Assembly (NCBI GenBank): GCA_905147135.1
Contig: LR990056.1
Location: 5,900,001 to 5,964,000 of the forward strand
Length of the DNA: 64,000 nt
Source: Blastobasis lacticolella
Taxonomy: Eukaryota; Arthropoda; Insecta; Lepidoptera; Blastobasidae
Direction of reading: 5' to 3'
Both the position numbers and the translations under genes were made by a program. Positions 47,401 to 59,600 of the stretch are shown one piece after another (the first letter of the stretch is position 1; each line of letters opens with the position of its first letter). The notes below the pieces were generated by a model. That model worked only from the letters and a program-made list of their open reading frames with translations. It ran no database searches and was not told the DNA's origin.

Positions 47401-47949
47401 AACATTAACACTTTCAAACAAACAAAAATCAAACTCTTTCAAAAGCGTTTATTATATTATTACATTCTTTTTGTTGTCGTTTCCAATGGTCATTTCCTCA
47501 AGTAAATTTTTTGTAAAACTTCATAATATTATTTACATTCAATATTTACACATTAAATATGGATTCCGGAGGTCCCATAGAAAACCAAAAATGACTTAAA
47601 ATATATTTGATTAAAATTATTAATACATTTAAATTAAACCAAACCTAACCTAGCGAGCGATTGCGATCGATCAACAATAATTTCTAAATTAATTTTATAA
47701 TAAAACTGCAAATGGCGTCAGTGACCGAGTTTCCGTAGAGTTGCTGATTCGGCAGTGCGCGATGCTATGAGAAATTAGGGCTGCATAGTCATCGGCTTAC
47801 ACATAGCGCGGCTACGTAACACATTTCATACATATAAGTTAGATATATATTATTATGTTCATAATTGGCTTTACCTGCTGTTATCCCATTATCTCATCCA
47901 TTATTATCCTAGTTGAAAATAATGCCAAAAATAACACGATTATCCTCGA
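47401..47949. other. Intergenic, nothing recognised
   Basis: AT-rich, no coding or repeat match within the window. Confidence 0.5.
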
Positions 47950-48310
47950 ATCCTAGGTAGTGTTAGCCGTATCCCAGGGTTCGAAACCCTCACCGATGCT
48001 CTTACAGTGAAGGAAAACATCGTGATGAAACCTGCACATTCAGGCGCCTGAATGTGTAACCATGATCCAATCGGGTCAAATTTCCCTGGTAACAGGTATC
48101 CAGATGGCAGTCACTCCACTGTAATTATCTGATCTGCCAAACCCTGGATCACGGCGTACCCCGAGAGTGCGCGAGAGTATAACCGGGACACTAATGCCAA
48201 GATAACCTTGTAAGATGATGAAAGGCGACTACAGGCAGAAGTATTTGCGATACTGCGATCTCCAACCCGGCTACTTGATGTACTTGACAACCCACTGATG
48301 TGGCGAAAGC
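47950..48310 (+). repeat. tRNA-derived SINE family C, copy in plus orientation
   Basis: B-box-like GGGTTCGAAACCC at 47987-47999 leads into 'acatcgtgatgaaacctgca', 'gtaaccatgatccaat' and 'ccaaaccctggatca'. It is the opposite strand to the copies at 14405 and 55415. Confidence 0.65.
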
Positions 48311-48317
48311 TCAAGCC

Positions 48318-48470
48318 CAGTTTCCTTATTTTTAAAATAGCTTGCTGGATGCGAGCGCTCGCGTACGCTACCTATCTCTTTCACACTCGAGGTAAGTTGC
48401 CAGAGATAGAAAAGCATTAGAAAGCATGCGTTCGCGTGAATGCGAGCGGGTACAAAATTAGGGCCTCAGC
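48318..48470. mobile_element. MITE family G, copy 1
   Basis: Hairpin-prone: 'gcgagcgctcgcgtacgctacct ... ctctttcacactcg' opposed to 'agagatagaaaag ... gcgttcgcgtgaatgcgagcg'. Relatives are at 50335-50475 and 59713-59850. Confidence 0.6.
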
Positions 48471-48779
48471 AGTGGACTGTTATGGGTAGTTATTGATGAT
48501 GAAGAAAATATTATGTCAGGCCAATAATTAAGTATTTAATCATAATTTCCTGTCAGTTATCAGTAAAACAATAATCTATGTGTCGGTTAGACGTAAAATC
48601 CATTTTCTATCAGTCTATTTATCAATGGAAACATGTTGATACCTTTTGATAGATATACGGGCTAAATTAATCATTCATTTCCTGTAGGTTTAATTTAGAC
48701 TTGCTTACTTGATTCTAGAACAACAGATAAGCAACTGTGTTTTTGATACCTAATTAGGAGGCAAAAACTCATCATAATA

Positions 48780-49615
48780 GTGTCCCAAGACAGACCCTGA
48801 CGACTGACCAGCAGAGCAGAGCGACTCCAGAACATGTGCATAAGGTTTATTTTCGGACTACGGAAATTCGACCACGTATCGGAGTTCCGAAAGCCACTAA
48901 AGTGGCTCCCGGTTCGTTTACGTAGGGATCTCCATATGCTGTCACTCCTATATACAGTACTATTTAATCCCTCTACTCCGCGTTATCTAAAAGAGCGTTT
49001 CCAATTCCTATCTTCCTCTCATTCCTTTTCCCTCCGCTCTTCTGATAACCTTCTTCTAAATGTCCCACTTCACTCCTCTAACTTCTACTCTAAGTCATTT
49101 ACTGACCAGTCGATTCGACTCTGGAACTCATTGCCTGTCGAAATCCGTCTGGCAAAAACCTTACCAACCTTTAAAAAGCTGGTTAAAGCGCATTTTCTCA
49201 AAACTGTCACATAGGGATCCATCATCATCAACGTCTCACCTTACTCATAGGCGGATACATGATAAACATCAAACTTTGTATTTTATTTTTATTTTATCAT
49301 CTTTATATTGTTTTGTGATCATTATCATAGGCAGTGGTAGATCATTATCATATCATTAATAAGTAGGTATTATGTATTTATAGTATTGTATTTTAGTGAT
49401 ATAGGTTTATTAGTATTAATGAAATATGTCACAGTAATGTTCAGTAGAACAATTTTACCACCTATCCTAGAGTATATTCTGTTTCTAGGTGTCTAAGGTT
49501 GCCTGGAAGACATCGCTTTAAGCGATAAGGCCGCAGGTTGCTTTTCTTTTTTTCCTCTGTTTTTGTTTTATTCTATGTATAAGCAATAAAGAAGTGTTCA
49601 TTCATTCATTCAAAT
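48780..49615 (+). pseudogene. CR1-like LINE 3' fragment
   Basis: An open frame at 48834-49214 encodes the ORF2 C-terminal region ('CIRFIFGLRKFDHVSE ... SIRLWNSLPVEIR ... VKAHFLKTVT') similar to the LINE at 23183. A 3' UTR with 'gacatcgctttaagcgataa' and an (ATTC)n tail at 49601-49612 follows. It is 5'-truncated before the reverse transcriptase core. Confidence 0.7.
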
Positions 49616-50208
49616 ATTCGTGGACAAATTTACACAACGCCATCTAGCCCCAAACTAAGCAAAGCTTGTGCTATGGGTGCTAGATAACTGATAAACTACT
49701 TTAATACTTTTAAATACATACTTATTATAGAACACCCATAATATAATTAAGAGAGGTAGGGCATAGCGGGGTATCCCGTTCGGATTGAAGCCGCCCGACT
49801 GGGGAAGTACCTCCACCTTACAGAATACCGCAGCTAAATAATACTCTTTTAACTAGTATTGTGTTTCTGCCGGTGAGTAAGGTTTCCAGTGCTCCATGGG
49901 GTGGGGATTTGGGGAACCGTGGCTTTGGCAGTGGAGTGGCATTTGCCAGAGATAGAAAAGCAGCCGTTTTGCTGTCAGAGCAACGTGTTATAGAGGTGGG
50001 GAACGCATTGGCGTTGCTAATGTCTATAGGCAGTGGTGACCACTTTCCATCAGGTGGCCCGCTTGCCAGTTTGCCTACCGTATGATATGAAAAAAAAACC
50101 CAGACCCGTAACAGAAATTAAAATTTATTATTTTAAATGTCTGCCCGGCCGGGAATCGAACCCAGGACCTCTTGCGTGGCAGACCACTGAACCACTCAGG
50201 TCGTCAAA
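49616..50208 (-). repeat. tRNA-derived SINE, copy 4, split by a nested insertion
   Basis: The two parts, 49616-49738 and 50098-50208, together make one SINE like that at 331-572. The junction sequence AACACCCAGACCCG is duplicated as ACCCA on both sides of the insert. Confidence 0.85.
49739..50097 (+). mobile_element. Family F retroelement copy with 5-bp target duplication
   Basis: A 359-base unit ending in an A run, flanked by ACCCA at 49734-49738 and 50098-50102, which restores the uninterrupted SINE when collapsed. The 3' part ('ctataggcagtggtgaccac ... catcaggtggcccgcttgcc') matches other family F pieces, making this the reference copy in the window. The 5' part ('cggggtatcccgttcgg') is not seen elsewhere here. 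Confidence 0.75.
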
Positions 50209-50334
50209 TAATAATAATTAAGGGTCACAATACCGTATCTGCTAGTTTATCCACCGAATCTAATGCGGCCAGTTGGTATTTACCTTAGGTAGGTTTTAGG
50301 TAGGTATACGTAGAGCTAGACCAAGGGTGCGTCC

Positions 50335-50475
50335 AGGAACCCTATTTATGAACCGCTCGCATCCGCGCGAGCGCTCGTGCGCGCTACCTGTCTCTTTCAC
50401 ATTCGTGATAAGTTAGAGATAGAAAAGACAGGCATTAAAAAGCGAGCGTGGATGTGAGCGGTTCATATGTTGGGC
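50335..50475. mobile_element. MITE family G, copy 2
   Basis: 'gaaccgctcgcatccgcgcg ... gctacctgtctctttcac' opposed to 'agagatagaaaagacaggc ... gatgtgagcggttcat'. The arms pair as one long imperfect hairpin. Confidence 0.65.
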
Positions 50476-50667
50476 GTCATCTACGGCGTCTGCAATGGCG
50501 TATTCGCGGCGCATTTTTGGACGCGAGTGCGTCCAAAAAGTTAAAGTTCCTATTCCAAGGCGCGTAGAGTTAAAGTGCAACGCATTTATAAAACAAAACA
50601 AACCAAATATGTATTTTAATAAGTATAATTAAATAAAAATCTGTAAAATGCTTGATGAACCTCTCAA

Positions 50668-53600
50668 TTAAAATATCCAGCTGTAGACTTTTGAAGCCAC
50701 CCAGATCCAGAATAATACCCTCAATGCCCGGTCTATACACCACAACCTGGAACAAATTGTTTACAGGGGGATTAAATTAAATTTTTAATTATATTTTTTT
50801 ATTCAATTGCCAATTTTTTTTATTTACGCCTTTAAAAAAATGTAGCTGTGTTAGCGCTGCAGTGCAAATATTGCGAAGTATTATTATTATTATTTAACCA
50901 TTTATTGTACACAAGATTGTTACAAAAGTATATGACATAATATATCAGACACAACAGGCCAACTTAAGTATATCTATCTCTTGAACGTATCTCATTTTCA
51001 TTCAAATTTTATTTATGTACTACCACATAAGGGTACCACGACTTCAGGTTATTTTGACAGATTGCGGAAAAATGAGCATTTTAAATTTATTTTACTGGCA
51101 ATAATAAACTATACAGGTTGTTACATTATATGTGTATGAAACCATGTACTGGATGGAGTGCTAAATGTATGAAAACGATAGGTACAATTATTCCACGTAG
51201 AGCTCGTCTAATCTAAAATGACACGCCCCACTATCGCATTAACGCACACAAGCAAGTTTAAAATATGGACGCAATACATATACAAATGCCGTTGTAATTG
51301 GTCATTCAGTTGCCGGTGAAATTCAAATGTAGGAGCACGCGTCGTTCATTGGCTCCCACACAGATGAAATGTCGTTATCAATATTTGCACTTACACATCG
51401 AAATCAACTAACTAAGTAGTGGGGCGCGTCATTTTAGACTAGACGAACTCTACGACAGAAATTCCCTTTATATTAAAAAATGTCGTAAACGGTATATCTT
51501 GCGAGATATCGCAAGTCAAAGATGTACATTAACTACCGACACATGGGAAACAAACACCCCCTACTAAGTCTGCTCATAGTCAAATACCTTCTAAACTACT
51601 AAACCGGAATAATTTTGATTATAAGATCTTTTTAAAACACAGAAAACCGGATTGAAATTGGTTCCTCCGTTTGGGAGCTATAGATAGACGGATACATGCG
51701 TAAAACTTATAACAAAAATTATACTAAAATAAAGTGTTTTTTAAGATTTACATTACACCACTGGTGACCGGAGAGCTGGCTCGTTCCTCGGGCGGATTAG
51801 CATCGCTATTCAACGAGGCAACGCAGCCAGCTTTCTGGGCACCATTCCGGGGGGCAGCGGTGTAGACGACTTTTTAAATTTTTTGTATATGTTTTATATG
51901 TATTAACTAATATGGTATATGTAGTGGTAGGTATATGTATGTAGATATATTTGTATTGTAACTGTAAATATTTTACGTGTATAATAAAGACTTTTAGAAG
52001 TGCAAATAAAAAGATTTACATCATATTTAAATGGTCTATGTCTATAAGCCACTCACATAAACGAATGCCGCTTGGCTGCGGGCAGCGTGTCGTCCGGTTG
52101 TTTCAGCAGGTAGCGCCGCGTGCACAATGCGCAGTCAACGTAGAACTGGTATATATCTATGTCTGAAACAGTTAAAAGCCATTTTAAAAGTATTCTTTGG
52201 GTTTCTTACCGCGTACCTTTTTTAGCCCGATATATAAGCGGTAAGAAACCAGGAGAATATTATTATTATAGTATCAAAAGACTCTTTGGTACCATATTAT
52301 GATAGACAACTATGGTACGTCTTACGTTACGGCCGCACTTAAAAATATAATTAAATGTGTAATGAGGTAATTAGGTTTCTTTTTTAATAACGTAGTTTTA
52401 GTTAAGGTTTATATTGTTACTAAAATAAAGTTATCGATCGTAATATATGGGATCGTAAGATTCATCATTTCTATTTCTGCCTGGCAGGGAATCGAACCCG
52501 GGACCTCTGCATGGAGCACTGAACCGCTGTCGTCAAAGTTCCTTTAGAACTAAACTGACTGTGGAAATCATTTCAAACAGTTCCTCAGAACGGACCCATA
52601 CAGTGCCTCTAGAAATTTTTATACTGTGGACCATATGAACCTAAAAGAACAACAATACTTACCATCAGAATTTTCAACGGGAAACTCATGCCGCTCCCGC
52701 TCATTCCTCAGCTTCCGGACCCCCTGCAACCGGTCCGACTTCCACGTCCACTGGTTAGATGTGAAGTACTCCAGGACGGTCATGCCCTTCGTGATACGCT
52801 TCTGGACCCTTAACAGGCTGTAATGGATTGTGGAAGACGCAGTTAGTCATAGTAAAAACATCATGTCGGGTGTCTACTGTGATCGATGCATCATCTTGAG
52901 CACGTGGCAAATCGACTATGGATGGAATGAGTTTCTCTAATCTCCAATATTATGAGGACTGAGGACTTAATATATATTAAAAATCCTATACTCCCGCCAC
53001 AACTGTTGGCCTATCCTTCATCGAGTCTCATGAACTTCCAGCTATCTCTCGTTGAGAATTTGTCTTTCGAAATTGCATAGATATACCTAGATTCCGTTTA
53101 TATAATAAAGAAAGGTGAGCTGAGCACTTTCTCTGAACCCTCAAACCTCGAACCTCTCTGAACCCTGAAATCGAGATGAGCCCCACTCACACCTCAATAC
53201 AACAATGTTTGTGATTGTTAATGTATAATCTTTTCCTGTTAAACAGATAGATAGATAGATTAACTCTTTATGACAACAAAATTACAGGAAAGAACATTTC
53301 AGAACAGAATATTTTTTCTTACAACAATTGCTACAGCGCGCAGCGCCGTGAACAGAACCATAATCTGTGCTTCAGTATTGCAGGCATAGGTATGTGGAAG
53401 TATATACGAGAGCACATTAAGTTACTGCAGTTCGATTTAAGACTGTTTTAATGCACAGACATAGACATAGCGCAATCCCAATTCTAAACAGGGAAACATA
53501 AGGCTAGGAACTAATACGATTCGAAAGGTACTGACACAGGCGGGTGCGGAGATATGCCGGTATGGTACAGGATGAAGAGGATTGTATCCACCAGCAAAGC

Positions 53601-56600
53601 GGGCAGGTAGTGGAAGAGCACAACGTTGATCATGTGTACTGCCTTCGAATGGTGTATGTCGCCTCCAGGATACCTGTAACAAACCACGGGTATTTTATAT
53701 TTGCAGTCTGCTATAGTTTATTTGGACCGGAAAATTGTGAATAGGTACCAGAATTATATAGAAGGTAAAATACAATTATAGTCATGTCGACTTCTTCAAA
53801 CCTGACTAAATCTTGGAATAGTTAACAAAAACACTCACCAAGCAGCACCATTTAGTGGTATTTCCTTGTTCACCATCCTGCTGGTCTCGATCAGTTCGCT
53901 CCATGTGTATTTAATATCCGCCGACGACGTCAAGTTGAACACGAATTCATCTTGCTCCCTAGAACTAATGTACACAATTTGACAGATCACTTCTCATCTC
54001 AAATCCCACCACAATGTCTACCTACTGACATAACGTAACGCCTGATGGTAAGCGGTAACTGTCGCCCATAACATCTACGAATCGTGCATTTAATTTGCAG
54101 GCAACAATATGAATGAGGACTAACGAAATGCCTCATGCCTGTAATTGCGCTGGCTACCTTATTCTTCAAACCGGAACACGACAATAAATAAATAAATTAA
54201 TATTCGTGGACAAATTCACACAGCGCCATCTAGCCCCAAACTAAGCAAAGCTTGTACTATGGGTGCTAGATAACTGATATACTACTTAAGTAATATTTTT
54301 TTTTAAGTACATACTTATTATACATAGAACACCCAGACCCGTAACAGAAATTAAAATTCATCATTTCAATTTCTGCCCGGCCGGGAATCGAACCCGGGAC
54401 CTCTTGTGTGGCAGACCGGCATGTTGACCATTGAACCACTCAGGTCATCAATGCAAGCATTGTTGCTTGGGGGTAGAAATAGATAAGGCGGTGGTTGTTT
54501 GGTTCCTGGCAAACCTCTTTCCCTTCTTCTAACAAAAATATTATAGCACCTAGGACCCTAGAAACCTAGAACCAATGTTCATTTCTCCCACACCTTCCAC
54601 CGAGGGACTTTGTGCCTCTCGCATCCATTGTCTCCCTTTGAACTTTACAAGGTCGTCCGTTTATCTCATGAGAGGCAGTCCTACGCCACGATTGCCTAGG
54701 GTACCTCAAGAACCTTTCCGCCCAATTGGCCGGTTCTGCGCTGCGGACTAAAACTTCACTTTAGTTTTTCTACTCCAAAACCTATGTCGGTGACCTTCTT
54801 AGTTCGGTCAGTATAGAAATGAATTTAAATTTAAGAATAGCTTATGCACAAAGTCACTCACGGAACATTGAGGCAGTACCACATGGCGAGCATCATTGCG
54901 TTAGTGGCTATGTCCACTGGTATATAGTCTGCATAACCGCCTTCCTTGCAGTACAACGTGCGGATCACACCTTTACCGGCACCTGAACAAGAATTAGGGG
55001 ATTTTAGGGGATTAGATCCAGAGGCATTATTTTTAACAGCTCGCCTCGAGTCGAACGATTTTAAAGTTTTCTTTTCGGTATGAACAATTTTATAATATTA
55101 AAAATTACATTGGCGTCAAATAAATCGGTGTCATACAACAATAATTTAAATTTTTCATGCTGAAAATCAAATTGAAAAAACGGTCGACTCGAGGCGGATT
55201 GATCGATGTACAACATAAAACGCAATTCTACCTATTCGCGATTCTACACAATATGGATTCCGCACAACTGACATTCAACACATTATTTATTCCACACAGT
55301 CTTCAATTATACACAAACGCGTTTCTTCCTGTTCGCGATTCTACACAATATTAATTCCACACAACTGCTGCGATTCACCAGATATCCACATATTCGTTAA
55401 ATATTTTAAATCATCTCGTCATCTTGGCGTTAATGTACCGGTTGTCCTCTCGCTCACTAGGGCCCGGGGTTTTAACCGGGCCATTGACCATGATACAGGA
55501 TTGGCAGATCAAGTAATTACAGTGGAGCGACTGACATCTGACCTCCTACCACGGGAACCTGAGCAAATTGGATCATGGTTACCTACACATTTGGTCACCT
55601 GAATGAGCAGGTTTCATCATGATCTTTGCCCTCGCCCAAAGAGCATCGGTTAGTATGCAACTAATGTACATATCAGAAAAAAGTCATTGGTACATGGCGG
55701 CAGTGGGATTCAAACCCGGTCCCTCTCGCTTACGAGTCGGATACTATAACCTAGTGGTCTAGTACCCATGCTTTTAAGGGCAGGCGGCTCGTTAGTGTAT
55801 TGTTGATTTACACTGACAGACCAAATTGAAACGCGTTGCTCATAGAAGTCTCATTATAACTCTGATCAAACCAGCCTGGTCTAGTGGACCTAGTAAATAT
55901 TGACCAAGATAAACTATGGTCATCGAACCTGGTCAACGCTGGGCACCCGGAGACTGGTTGTATACCCAAGCTTAGAATCAGACCAGGACCTAGTAAAGGT
56001 TGACCAAGGTCAACCCCAGTCAACCAACAAAGTATTGGACTAGGTTTGTTAAATAGGGTTGACCTTGGCCAACCTTGAGTGGTTCCATTAAACTTAGGTC
56101 CAGGTCTAAGTCAGCCAGTCCCAGGTCCCCAGCGTTGTGGAATAGCGAATCTGTTGAATGGCAGCATTTGTGTGGAATTAATATTGTGTAGAATCGCGAA
56201 CAGGAAGAAACGCGTTTGTGTATAATTGAAGACTGTGTGGAATAAATAATGTGTTGAATGTCAGTTGTGCGGAATCCATATTGTGTAGAATCGCGAATAG
56301 GTAGAATTGCGTTTGTGTTGTACATCGATCAATCCCTCGAGGCGAGCCGTTTAAAATAGAGCCCCAGAATGGCCTAGAACCTTGCATTTATATCCAAGAT
56401 TACAATTAAAAATGCACCGGTCAAACGTCAGTCTGACTTTTCAATACGACAAAAATTTTCAATTTTTTAAATTGATTTCTAATTTCTACTTCATGGTCAC
56501 ACATGGTATTCTTTATTATTTATTTATTATTATTATGCTATCCTATCGGACACCACACGGCAAACTGTCATGTTCTACTCATGCCCACACCGAGCTAATG

Positions 56601-59600
56601 CGCTTATTACACATTCCTAAATTCAGAAGCAAAAAGCTTGAGAGCAAATCTCGGATTTTTGGAAAGCGGAGCGACGCGTGACTTAATATAAGTGATACAA
56701 AAATGGACCTTATTTTATGGAGAATACATTCCACTTTGATTTGCTCTCACGAATTTTGTTTCCGAATTCAGTCACTGAATTTAGGAATGTGTAATAAGCG
56801 CATAAAACAATCAGAACCACAGATACAGAAAGTCTTACCAATGAGTAGTCCAGCGGGGCCATTGATGTTGTCCATCCACCCAGGAACCGGTTCGTACATG
56901 ATACCGACCACTGGAATATACAACAACAATAATTAGAGACCATTCATTGTGAAATGCAATGTTAAATTCGATTAGGCAGTAGAGTATGGTCTTTGTCGAC
57001 AGAGAATGGTCTGGAATATCAGAGATCTGTTTTAACGCCTACTTTGTAATAAAAGGGCAACAATGACACTGACTTGTGGTATATAGAAGGAAAAAGAGAT
57101 CGCGGTAGATTACCGACTAGGTGGACCGATGTCGTCAAGGAAATTTGCCCGACCAGCCTCTAACGTTTGGCTTCGGAAGCTCACCTAGTGAACGAGAGTG
57201 TGCTAGGTAAGGTCTCCAAGCTACCTCAGTCATGAGGATTCATCGTAGAGGAATAGATTGATTCTGCAATGTACATCGCCTTGTATTTTACCTTAAAGAA
57301 TTTGAAGTTTGCGAAACAAGTTGTTTACATGAGAGGTAACTTACCGACCGAAGGTCGCACGATGATGACAGGCAGCCCAGCTTGGTGGGCCTCCACGGCT
57401 AGCGCCTCGGCCAGACTCTTCGTGTAAGTGTAAGAATTCGGAGCGCTGCCCAGGAATCTGAAATTCCGGGGTTACTTCAGTAACAGACCTCTATATTTCG
57501 AATTTTAGGTAACAGTTAAATGGGGTTACTTTGATTTGCGAAGAGATATTAATCACTTAGTTTTCTCTATTAATCAAGTGTTATTTTATTGCAAACAAAA
57601 CATGTCATATATGTGATCAAAATAGCAAATCTTTCTCGTAAGCGCTTATTACATTTGACTAAATTTAGTAACCTAAGTACAGAAGCAAAAAGCATAAGAG
57701 CAAATCAAAGTGAAATATATTAATTGCTTATAAAATAAGGTCCATTTTTGTATCACGGCTTTTGAATAGCGAAGCGACTCGGAGTCGACAGAGACATTAA
57801 TATCAACTCAATTAAGTACCTATATGGGACGGGGATGAAAAAGAATCACAGACCAACTTGTGCCTAAAAATGTACTTATCAGATTAATGACGAGAAACCA
57901 CTTACGTGCTTTTTATTGTCTCCAGGGTCGCTTCGTCAAAGATGTCGGCTGCGGCAATCACATTGTGGGGGTCAGCGGGGGGGTCGTAAGGTATCTCCTC
58001 TATCACTTCAGTGTGCAGGTGGCAGTATGCGGTTGACACGTGGACGAACAGCTGGAAAATAAGTTTGGTTATGTGTAGAGAGTGGCCGTGTGGTGTCCGG
58101 CAGAGTAGAATAGCACCAACCCCTTACACTCGTGGGTGTCGTACAAGGCGACTAATGTTTTCAAGGCAAAAGATCAAGAGTTCTCGTAGTCTAGAAAATG
58201 GGCAGCAGCATTTTCCATTGTTATATTTAAACACTGCGATCTCCAACCCGTCTGCCAAGCGTGGAGATTATGGCAATAACCTCCCCTTTCGTGGGAGAGG
58301 CCCTCAGTCCTGCAGTGGACTGATACGGGCTGTGATGATGATGATGTGTAGAGGAGAGGATGTGGCCTGCCTGCAAAATTGCTCCAAACAAATTTGATAC
58401 GGCAATGGATAAGGTTCCATTCAGCCATAACCGCAAGATATCTTATAGTATGGATTATTACAATTCCAATAATCAAGTTTCCAAATTATACATAGACGAA
58501 GGTCAGTATAGAGATGATTTGAAGACCTTGTGAAACTATATAGCCGCTGTATGGATGGAGCTGCAGATGGATGGACAAAACTAGGTTAACAATAGGCATT
58601 TCCTCCTGGTATGCCTGGATTCTCTCTTTGGCCTGATGATAAAGTAAGAAATAAAATGATCATCATCATCACAGCCCATAACAGTCCACTGCAGGACTTA
58701 GGGCCTCTCCTACAAAAGGGGGGTTATTGCCATAATATCCACGCTTGGCAGACGGGTTGGAGATAGCAGTGTTCTAAATACGACAAACAAGAGAAAACGC
58801 TGCTGCCTATTTTCCAACCTACGGAGATCTCTGGATCGTGCGACACTCTAGATTCTAGATATTTTGCCTCGAAAACATTAGTCGTCTAGTACGACACCCA
58901 CGAATGTAAGGGGTTGGTGCTATTCTACTCTGCCGGACACCACACGGCCAGATAAAGTGATAGATCTACATAATTGGATAAAAAACAAAGAAGCAGTCAT
59001 TTACCCGCAACTTTTTGCACGCTTTAGCCAGATCTAGCACCATCTTGGTCCCCTTGACGTGTAGGTTTATAACTTTCTTCAGGGGCTCGTCGAATCTGAA
59101 AACGAAGAGTTACAAGAGATTTTGAATCCAATCAATCAATAAAATAAAATAAAATAACTTTCAAGGCAGCTGCAGAGTGTACGAACCCTCCACATAGATA
59201 CATTTAATATATATGTAGATGATATATGGGTAATAGTAAACAGCGGCAGCTGTTCTCCTACTAGCTGGCCCTCTGCGTCATTCGCATGTTGTCCTACCCT
59301 ATAATATAACTTGCACTTGAATCACTCTGTCCATTGTTCAAAAACGCATTAAAATCCGTTGCGTAGTTGAAAAGTACAATCATATCCTACCCTCCACTTA
59401 TACTCTTTCAAACGAAATTTCACGAAATCGAGTTGTCAGTCTATCTGAGATTTGATATTCAGAAACCCCGAAGAAATCCTATCATACTAGTGCTATCTTA
59501 AACTTCAAATCCGCAACAACTTTTACTGGGTTTCTCTGTGGTCACAATTATTGGCTCTACCCACTTTGCTCTTTGGCTTAACCTTGTCTGGTTATCGTCG

